Shown piece by piece: positions 58,698 through 64,000 of a stretch of 64,000 nucleotides of DNA. Source of the stretch: an uncultured Christensenellaceae bacterium. Lineage in GTDB: Bacteria > Bacillota > Clostridia > Christensenellales > Pumilibacteraceae. The stretch's first letter is position 1, and each line of letters opens with the position of its first letter. The notes under the pieces were generated by a model. It did no database searches and had not been told where the DNA came from. It saw only the letters and a program-made list of their open reading frames with translations. The translations under genes and the position numbers were made by a program. The stretch spans positions 62,001-126,000 of the forward strand of contig CAJULQ010000004.1 in assembly GCA_910587595.1 (NCBI GenBank), written 5' to 3'.

Positions 58698-60497
58698 ATG
58701 GCAAAAAAACAGTTCAAAGCCGAATCCAAAAAATTGCTCGATCTGATGATCAACTCCATTTACACCAACCGCGAGATCTTTTTGCGCGAGTTGATCAGCA
58801 ACTGCAGCGACGCTATCGACAAGCGCCATTATAGCAGCCTTACCGACGCAAGCCTTGCGACCGATTGGGCGATCACGCTGTCGCCCGACGCGGCGGCGCG
58901 TACGCTCACTATCGCCGACAACGGCTGCGGCATGAGCAAAGAAGAAATGGAAGAGAACTTGGGCACCATTGCCAAGAGCGGCACGCTGGCGTTCAAGCAA
59001 AAAGAGAGCGCGGCCGAAAACATGATCGGACAGTTCGGCGTGGGCTTTTATTCGTCGTTCATGGTGGCCGACAAAGTAACGGTGATAAGCCGCAAGGCGG
59101 GCGAGGAGAGCGGCGCCAAGTGGGAGAGCACGGGGGCGGACGGCTACACGCTCGCGCCGTGCGAAACGGCTGAAGTGGGCACCACTATCACACTGCACCT
59201 AAAAGCGGACGACGAAGACTGTGCGTACGGCGAGTTTGCCGACGAGGGGACGCTCACCCGCTTGGTAAAGAAATACTCCGACTATATCCGTTATCCCATA
59301 AAGCTCAACGGCAACACGCTCAACAGCATGACGCCGCTGTGGCGCAAGCGCAAATCGGAAGTGAAAAAAGAAGAGTACGACGCGTTCTATCGCGACAAGT
59401 TCTACGATTGGCAACCGCCCGCGCAAGTGTTTTCGGCGCAAGTGGAGGGCAACGTGAACTATTCGCTTTTGGTGTTCGTGCCCCAAAAAGCGCCGTTCGA
59501 TTACTACACGCGCGACTACAAAAAGGGGTTGGCGCTGTATAGCGGCGGCGTGCTCATCATGGAAAATTGCGCCGATCTGTTGCCCGACTATCTCGGTTTT
59601 GTAAAAGGGTTGATCGACTCGGCGGACATCAGCTTGAACATTTCGCGCGAACTGTTGCAAAAAGACAGACAGTTGCGCGCCATTGCCGTATCGCTCGAAA
59701 AGAAGTTGCGCGGCGAACTCGGCAAATGGCTCAAAAACGACCGCGAAGGATACGAAAAAATGTTTGCCCAGTTCGGCAACTCGCTCAAAATGGGCGCGTA
59801 CGATAATTTCGGCGCCAAAAAAGACGAGCTAAAAGATCTGTTGCTGTTTTCGTCGGACAGCGGCAAACTCACCACCTTTGCCGAATACGTTGCGCGCATG
59901 AAAGAGGGGCAAGATAACATTTACTATGCGTCGGGCGTGTCGGCCGACGCTATCAAGACGTTGCCGCAAGTGGAAGTGTTCTTGGAAAAGGGATACGAGA
60001 TCCTTTGCCTCAAAGACGGCGTGGACGAATTCGTGGTGAAGATGATAGAAAGCTACGAGGGCAAAAAGTTTGTGTCGGTGGCCGATAAAGACGCCGCCGC
60101 CGTTACCGACGAGCAAAAAGAGGCTTTGCAAAAAAAGACGGACGACTTGGCCGACCGTCTTGCCAAAATGAAAGACATTTTGGGCGGGAAAGTGAAAGAA
60201 GTGCGCTTAACGGCGCGGCTCAAATCGGCGGCCGTGTGCCTTACGAGCGACAGCGACATTTCGCTCGAAATGGAGCGTATTTTGCGCGCCATGCCGGGGA
60301 GCGAGGGCGTTTCGGCCGCGCGCGTGCTCGAACTCAACCCGTCGCACGTTGCGGTGGAAAAACTGACCGCGCTCGATATGAACGGCCAAACCTTTGCCGA
60401 CTACACGTCGGCGCTGTATAACGCCGCCCTTTTGCAAGAAAATCTGCCCGTAGACGACAGCGCGGCACTGGCGGCGCTCTTAGTAAAACTGTTGTAA
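58698..60497 (+). CDS. htpG: Molecular chaperone HtpG (Hsp90)
   Basis: 599 residues. GHKL ATPase domain with FLRELISNCSDAIDK near 31-45, ADNGCGMSKEEM, GTIAKSGTLAFKQK and GQFGVGFYSSFMVADKV. The middle domain has YKKGLALYSGGVLI and DSADISLNISRELLQKDR, and a C-terminal dimerisation domain follows. Slightly shorter than E. coli HtpG, within the family range. Cytoplasmic ATP-dependent chaperone. Its stop lies 4 bp from that of a convergent gene, and no terminator is visible. Confidence 0.96.
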   Translation: MAKKQFKAESKKLLDLMINSIYTNREIFLRELISNCSDAIDKRHYSSLTDASLATDWAITLSPDAAARTLTIADNGCGMSKEEMEENLGTIAKSGTLAFKQKESAAENMIGQFGVGFYSSFMVADKVTVISRKAGEESGAKWESTGADGYTLAPCETAEVGTTITLHLKADDEDCAYGEFADEGTLTRLVKKYSDYIRYPIKLNGNTLNSMTPLWRKRKSEVKKEEYDAFYRDKFYDWQPPAQVFSAQVEGNVNYSLLVFVPQKAPFDYYTRDYKKGLALYSGGVLIMENCADLLPDYLGFVKGLIDSADISLNISRELLQKDRQLRAIAVSLEKKLRGELGKWLKNDREGYEKMFAQFGNSLKMGAYDNFGAKKDELKDLLLFSSDSGKLTTFAEYVARMKEGQDNIYYASGVSADAIKTLPQVEVFLEKGYEILCLKDGVDEFVVKMIESYEGKKFVSVADKDAAAVTDEQKEALQKKTDDLADRLAKMKDILGGKVKEVRLTARLKSAAVCLTSDSDISLEMERILRAMPGSEGVSAARVLELNPSHVAVEKLTALDMNGQTFADYTSALYNAALLQENLPVDDSAALAALLVKLL

Positions 60498-60501
60498 AAT
60501 T

Positions 60502-61089
60502 TTACGCGAAAAACTTTTTCATGATATGGAGAAACTCGCCCACTTCCGATTCGTCCAACGAGGAAATGTAGTCGTTGAGTTTTTTGTAGTTGTCCGTTTC
60601 CAAACCGGGGGTAACGGTTTCTTTGAGGTAGGGATTAAAGTAGTTTTGCCCGCTTTCGCTCAACGCGCGCATGACCTCGGTCACTTTGTCGCGGTGGTGC
60701 AGCACCAAACTGCGGTATTTGTTTTGCAAGCGCAACGCTTTTTTGTTGTCGCCGTTCGCCATGTCGGCAATGGTCTTGCGCACCGATATGCCGCGCGCTT
60801 TGTTCAAAAGCACGGTCTGTAGTAGCTCGTTTATCTCGTCGGCGCCAAAGAGTTCGAAGCGTTCGCGCGGCGTTTCGAGCAATTGTATGCCGAGGTCGGC
60901 GGCCAAAGAGGGCACCAGCTCAAACATTTTGAGTTGGCTGTAGTAGTAGTTGCGCACGCTGTTTACGCTGCGCCCCGTTTTTTCGCTCATCAAACTAAAG
61001 GCGTGGCTTAGGCCGCGCGCGTTCTCTTTGGCGTCGCGCGCCAGCGAAAAAAGCGTCTTGGTTTGTTCGATCGTCCAGTTGTTTTCCAT
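60502..61089 (-). CDS. SANT/Myb-like DNA-binding protein of unknown role
   Basis: 195 residues. The first ~55 residues (NNWTIEQTKTLFSLARDAKE, MSEKTGRSVNSVRNYYYSQL) resemble a SANT/Myb-type helix-turn-helix as found in some sporulation or prophage regulators of Firmicutes. The rest is helical with charged patches and no recognised domain. Its promoter on this strand has TATAAT (61129-61124), and a GGAGG lies 12 nt before the ATG. Divergent from the gene at 61174 and convergent with htpG. Confidence 0.65.
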   Translation of the reverse strand: MENNWTIEQTKTLFSLARDAKENARGLSHAFSLMSEKTGRSVNSVRNYYYSQLKMFELVPSLAADLGIQLLETPRERFELFGADEINELLQTVLLNKARGISVRKTIADMANGDNKKALRLQNKYRSLVLHHRDKVTEVMRALSESGQNYFNPYLKETVTPGLETDNYKKLNDYISSLDESEVGEFLHIMKKFFA

Positions 61090-61173
61090 CGGTTGGGTAT
61101 GCCTCCGTTATTTTTATGCACGAATTATAGCCAAACCGTTATTTTTTTATACGCTGAGCATAAATATAAAAAT

Positions 61174-61719
61174 ATGGAATCGGTATATCATTTCGTTTCG
61201 GAAAACAGCGTGCTGTTATTGAACGGCTCGTTCGTGCAGTCGGCTGCGGCCGTGCGCTATGAAAAGAACGAGCCGCTGTTCGTTACCGTGTTGCCGCTCA
61301 ACGCAACGTATTTGCCGTATACCGTGGAGATATTGGCCGGCAAAGCGGTGACAAACGCCGCGCTGGCCGTGTGTTGCGCCATGGAACGCGAACATTACTA
61401 TATAGAATTAAAACAGCGTTCGGCGTATGTATTTTCGCCCGACGCCATGCCGCCCGTGCGGTCGGCGCCCTCTCTGCCCGCCCAACTGTTGCGCTTTGTG
61501 CGCGAGCAAAACTATGCCGCCGCGCGGCTGTTGCTGTCGCCGCGGCTGAGCGAAACGATCACCGACGACGCGCTGGGCGACTTTTTCGAGGGCGTTATCG
61601 AGGTGCGAGAAAACACGTTCACGCCCCAAAAGGGTTGGCTGCTCGTCAAAGACGACGGCACCGCCCCTATCTGCGATATAGAGTTTGCCGACGGTAGGAT
61701 AGACAACGTTACGGTATAG
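61174..61719 (+). CDS. Protein of unknown function
   Basis: 181 residues, no signal peptide or membrane segment. The first half has beta-strand character (MESVYHFVSENSVLLLNGSF, EPLFVTVLPLNATYLPYTVEI) and the second is mainly helical (LPAQLLRFVREQNYAAARLL), ending with strands. No family recognised. The ATG at 61174 has no ribosome site; TATAAA lies just upstream, so this gene too may have a very short leader. Divergent from the SANT-like gene. Confidence 0.65.
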   Translation: MESVYHFVSENSVLLLNGSFVQSAAAVRYEKNEPLFVTVLPLNATYLPYTVEILAGKAVTNAALAVCCAMEREHYYIELKQRSAYVFSPDAMPPVRSAPSLPAQLLRFVREQNYAAARLLLSPRLSETITDDALGDFFEGVIEVRENTFTPQKGWLLVKDDGTAPICDIEFADGRIDNVTV

Positions 61720-61746
61720 CGCCCGCTTTCTCGCGCGCGTATTTTG

Positions 61747-61775
61747 TTGACGAAACGCCGAGATATTGGTATACT
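61747..61775 (+). promoter_or_regulatory. Promoter of an unknown gene, apparently leaderless
   Basis: TTGACG at 61747-61752, 17-nt spacer, TATACT at 61770-61775, 6 nt before the ATG at 61782. Confidence 0.8.
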
Positions 61776-61781
61776 TAAGAT

Positions 61782-62390
61782 ATGGTTTTCGTTGTGATCG
61801 TTATAGCGGTGGCGGTGTCGGTGGGCATCAGCGTTTACCGCGCCAAAAAAATAGAGCAAGAACGCCGCGAAGAAAAGCGCAAGCAACAAGAGCGCTATGC
61901 GCCCAAAGCGGGCGCGGCGCCCGCGGCAACGCCCGCGCCTACGGCGAAAAAGCCTACCGATCCTTTCCCGTCGTATCGCGCCGATCCGTTCGGCGCGAAA
62001 GAGGATATCCCCCTTTGCCTTACGGCCGAGGCGTACGGCGAGTGGTTGCGGGCATTCGCGCAAGCGGAACGGTCGGGCGAGGCGCGTATTCGTTCGAGCG
62101 AAAAACAGCCGCCGTTTGCGCGGTATTTGCACGTGTCGGGGTTTTCTTACCGCAGTTTGCACAAGTTGCGCGGCTTTGCGCCGCAAAACCGTTTGGCGTG
62201 CCAAAAGCCCGCGCCCAAACATAGACCCGCCGTGCCCGTCAGTTTGTTGCGCAACGAAGGGTGCGTGCGTGTGCCGCTCGAACAAAAAACGCCGCACGGC
62301 GCCATGCGCGCCGAACGGTGTTCGATAGCGACCGCGTTACCGCCCAAAAGCGAGGCGCACGCGGCTTATCACGGGTATTTCGATTTATAA
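61782..62390 (+). CDS. Single-pass membrane protein of unknown function, probably leaderless
   Basis: 202 residues. One N-terminal hydrophobic segment (MVFVVIVIAVAVSVGISVY), then a charged coiled-coil-like stretch (KKIEQERREEKRKQQER), an Ala/Pro linker and a basic C-terminal half with no recognised domain. No ribosome site: the ATG follows the -10 box by 6 nt. The last 6 nt overlap the convergent methyltransferase gene. Confidence 0.7.
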   Translation: MVFVVIVIAVAVSVGISVYRAKKIEQERREEKRKQQERYAPKAGAAPAATPAPTAKKPTDPFPSYRADPFGAKEDIPLCLTAEAYGEWLRAFAQAERSGEARIRSSEKQPPFARYLHVSGFSYRSLHKLRGFAPQNRLACQKPAPKHRPAVPVSLLRNEGCVRVPLEQKTPHGAMRAERCSIATALPPKSEAHAAYHGYFDL

Positions 62391-63734
62391 ACGCAACCCT
62401 TTGGGGTATCGGTTTTTGGCCGTTCCGTCCGATATTTTGATAAGACCCAACGGCAAAGAGGCGACTTTCACCACGCGAAAGCCGCTTTTTTGGCAGCAAG
62501 CAAACTCGTTGCCCGAAAGGTAGGCGGCAATTTCGGGCGCGTTCGGCGCAAAATCGGGCGCGTGCAACAATAGGTCGGCGCGGGCGGCGGTGGCAAAGTG
62601 GTGATGGGGCACCGCGCGGTTGCCCGCAAAATCGCATAGTCGCATGCCGCGACGCAAGGCGGGAAAGGCGGCAAACGGATAGTCGGGCGGCAACAGTTCG
62701 CACCCGTCGTTGCAAAGCAGAAGTTGTTTGGGGTCGAATTGTTCGGCGGAGATACGGGCGCATTCGTCGACGGCCGCCCGTAGCAGTGCGCCGCCGTGCT
62801 TGTCTTTGCCGAGCGACGCGCGGCGTTGGGGCGCGGGCGCTTCCGACTGCGTTTTTTGCAACACGCACGCAAAGTGCCCTTCGCCGCCGCCGTCTTGCGG
62901 AAAAAATTTGATCGCTTGGGGCAGATCTCGGCTTTGGCGGGCATGCGGGGGTTTTGGCACGGCAACGGGGACGTATCCTTTGTTGCGAATGAGTCGCCGC
63001 ACTTGTTGCTCGTTTTCGATGCGGTTGAACGTGCACGTGGAAAACAAAAGCAGTCCGCCCTCGCGCAAGCAAAGGTGGCACATATCCAAGATCTTGGCGG
63101 CGCGCTCGGCGCAAGCGGCCACGCTTTCGTCGCTTAGGTCGCTTTCGTGAAAGCGCGTTTTGCGCAGCATGCCCTCGCCCGAACACGGTACGTCGGCGAT
63201 CACCGCGTCGAACAAATTCGTGCCGTGGGCGGCCACCGCGTCGGGGCGCAACGACGTGACCGTCACGTTGCGCAGCCCCATGCGCTCTACGTTGGATAAA
63301 AGTATTTTGGCGCGCGAAAACACGATCTCGTTGGCCAAAAAAACGCAGTCGGGGCGGGCGGCGGCCGCGGCCGTCACCTTGCCGCCGGGGGCGGCGCACA
63401 TATCGAGCACGACCGCATGGGGCGGCAGTAAGGGCGGCAACAGTCGGGCCACCGCGGCGGCGGCGGGTTCTTGCACATAGTAGGCGCCCGCCGCGTGCAA
63501 CGCGCCCGCGCTCGGTTTGGCGTTTTCGGATAACAGCGGGTATCCGCCCGTTTCGGCGGCGATCAATTCGTCGGGCGCTGGTTTTAAGGGGTTTTTGCGC
63601 GCCATGCGTTTGGGCGGCTCTTCGAGCGCGCGAAGATAGTCGGCCAAATCGCTATCGTCGAGCAGCGATTGCATGCGGCGCAAAAAGTCTTTGGGTAAGG
63701 CGTCTGCAAATGTGTCGTTTCGGTTGGTTTCCAT
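62385..63734 (-). CDS. rsmF: RsmF/Sun-type rRNA cytosine-C5 methyltransferase, probably leaderless
   Basis: 449 residues. SAM-binding motif LDMCAAPGGK near 109-118, the catalytic pair of cysteines in DVPCSGEGML and STCTFNRIENE (near 180 and 230), and a C-terminal domain as in RsmF/YebU proteins. It methylates cytosine C5 in rRNA with S-adenosylmethionine. The ATG at 63734 is chosen because the promoter on this strand (TTGACC-N17-TATACT, ending at 63742) leaves only 7 nt before it; the upstream open frame would extend through the promoter. No ribosome site. Confidence 0.88.
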   Translation of the reverse strand: METNRNDTFADALPKDFLRRMQSLLDDSDLADYLRALEEPPKRMARKNPLKPAPDELIAAETGGYPLLSENAKPSAGALHAAGAYYVQEPAAAAVARLLPPLLPPHAVVLDMCAAPGGKVTAAAAARPDCVFLANEIVFSRAKILLSNVERMGLRNVTVTSLRPDAVAAHGTNLFDAVIADVPCSGEGMLRKTRFHESDLSDESVAACAERAAKILDMCHLCLREGGLLLFSTCTFNRIENEQQVRRLIRNKGYVPVAVPKPPHARQSRDLPQAIKFFPQDGGGEGHFACVLQKTQSEAPAPQRRASLGKDKHGGALLRAAVDECARISAEQFDPKQLLLCNDGCELLPPDYPFAAFPALRRGMRLCDFAGNRAVPHHHFATAARADLLLHAPDFAPNAPEIAAYLSGNEFACCQKSGFRVVKVASLPLGLIKISDGTAKNRYPKGLRL

Positions 63735-63741
63735 GCCATAC

Positions 63742-63770
63742 AGTATAGCACGAAAAACGCGGGCGGTCAA
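63742..63770 (-). promoter_or_regulatory. Promoter of the rRNA methyltransferase gene, apparently leaderless
   Basis: Read on the minus strand: TTGACC (63770-63765), 17-nt spacer, TATACT (63747-63742), 7 nt before the ATG. Confidence 0.75.
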
Positions 63771-63773
63771 TGC

Positions 63774-63802
63774 TTGACAAAAAAGAGGCGGCGCACTATA
63801 AT
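63774..63802 (+). promoter_or_regulatory. Promoter of the cation antiporter gene
   Basis: TTGACA at 63774-63779, 17-nt spacer, TATAAT at 63797-63802. It points away from the neighbouring minus-strand promoter. Confidence 0.85.
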
Positions 63803-63884
63803 TTTGTACGGTAAGAAAAAAGATATTTTCCGCCGCTCGCAATGCGGCGCGCGGATAAAAACAAAGCAAAGGTCGCGCATACGT

Positions 63885-64000
63885 ATGGATTATCGGTTTT
63901 TATTGGATCTGGCAATCATCTTGTTCGCCACGAAAATACTCGGTCTCGTCATGAAAAAAGTGGGTCTGCCGCAAGTGGTGGGCGCGCTCGTGGCGGGCAT
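63885..64000 (+). CDS. Start of a CPA2-family cation/proton antiporter, cut by the window edge
   Basis: 38 residues are visible: MDYRFLLDLAIILFATKILG and VMKKVGLPQVVGALVAG. The first membrane helix followed by GLPQVVG is the usual start of KefB/CPA2-type Na+/H+ or K+/H+ antiporters. An AAAGG stretch lies upstream and a strong promoter ends 83 bp before the ATG. Confidence 0.75.
   Translation, partial: MDYRFLLDLAIILFATKILGLVMKKVGLPQVVGALVAG

Overview
The window reads as chromosome of an uncultured, probably gut-dwelling Clostridia-type Firmicute. Core genes are of Firmicute type (ftsH, tmRNA, gyrB-gyrA, dnaX-ybaB-recR, ecfA1A2T-truA, htpG, a YugP-type peptidase). Most coding DNA is GC-rich with strong use of GGC, GCG and CAA codons, and a few small islands are clearly AT-richer. 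Most genes have an AGGAGG-type ribosome site and TTGACA-N17-TATAAT promoters, but at least five genes start 6-7 nt after the -10 box and look leaderless. I did not assign a genus. No IS element, CRISPR array, rRNA or tRNA was found.

Region by region. 1-2.2 kb: end of a heavy-metal-binding domain and a P1B metal-export ATPase. 2.3-18 kb: one apparent operon for galactan side chains of arabinogalactan: GH35 beta-galactosidase, sugar ABC binding protein and two permeases (no ATPase), then three signal-peptide, membrane-anchored surface proteins, the middle one a 1700-residue GH30 enzyme. 18.2-22.8 kb: GH51 arabinofuranosidase, AraC regulator and GH31 alpha-glycosidase. 46-48.8 kb holds rhaA-rhaB on the other strand, so the window covers release and part of the use of galactose, arabinose and rhamnose. 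23-31.5 kb: DUF3737-PatB pair, lipoprotein, ftsH, hpt and a purine permease. 31.6 kb: tmRNA. 34-39.2 kb: ferritin-like protein, uraA-upp, a TM1266-type regulator with an ABC importer lacking its ATPase. 40.5-45 kb: gyrB-gyrA. 51-57 kb: dnaX-ybaB-recR-ecfA1-ecfA2-ecfT-truA, closely packed. 57-64 kb: GT8 glycosyltransferase, membrane XRE protein, htpG, unknown genes, an RsmF-like rRNA methyltransferase and the start of a CPA2 antiporter.

The most unusual feature is a set of small regulatory cassettes. Two AT-rich islands (32.4-33.6 and 45.15-45.75 kb) share one plan: small cargo gene(s), three palindromic operators about 30 bp apart, and a divergent small XRE repressor. In each, one operator sits inside the -35/-10 spacer of the cargo promoter and another covers the -10 region upstream of the repressor. 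The operator sequences differ between islands, but each island is bracketed by direct copies of a composite repeat built from CCCCTCGG...CGGGGTGAC and GTCATTTCGACCGAG units. A third, apparently cargo-less cassette lies at 49.9-50.2 kb. Two further XRE genes (39.3 and 50.2 kb) are each paired divergently with homologous ~145-residue proteins that look SLOG-like.

Other points: three G9-G10 tracts lie inside genes, and the one in the first surface protein leaves its C-terminal anchor out of frame. A sugar-binding-like module recurs five times in the three surface proteins. GyrA has Met at the usually acidic quinolone-contact position. A regulator remnant ends exactly at a repeat.
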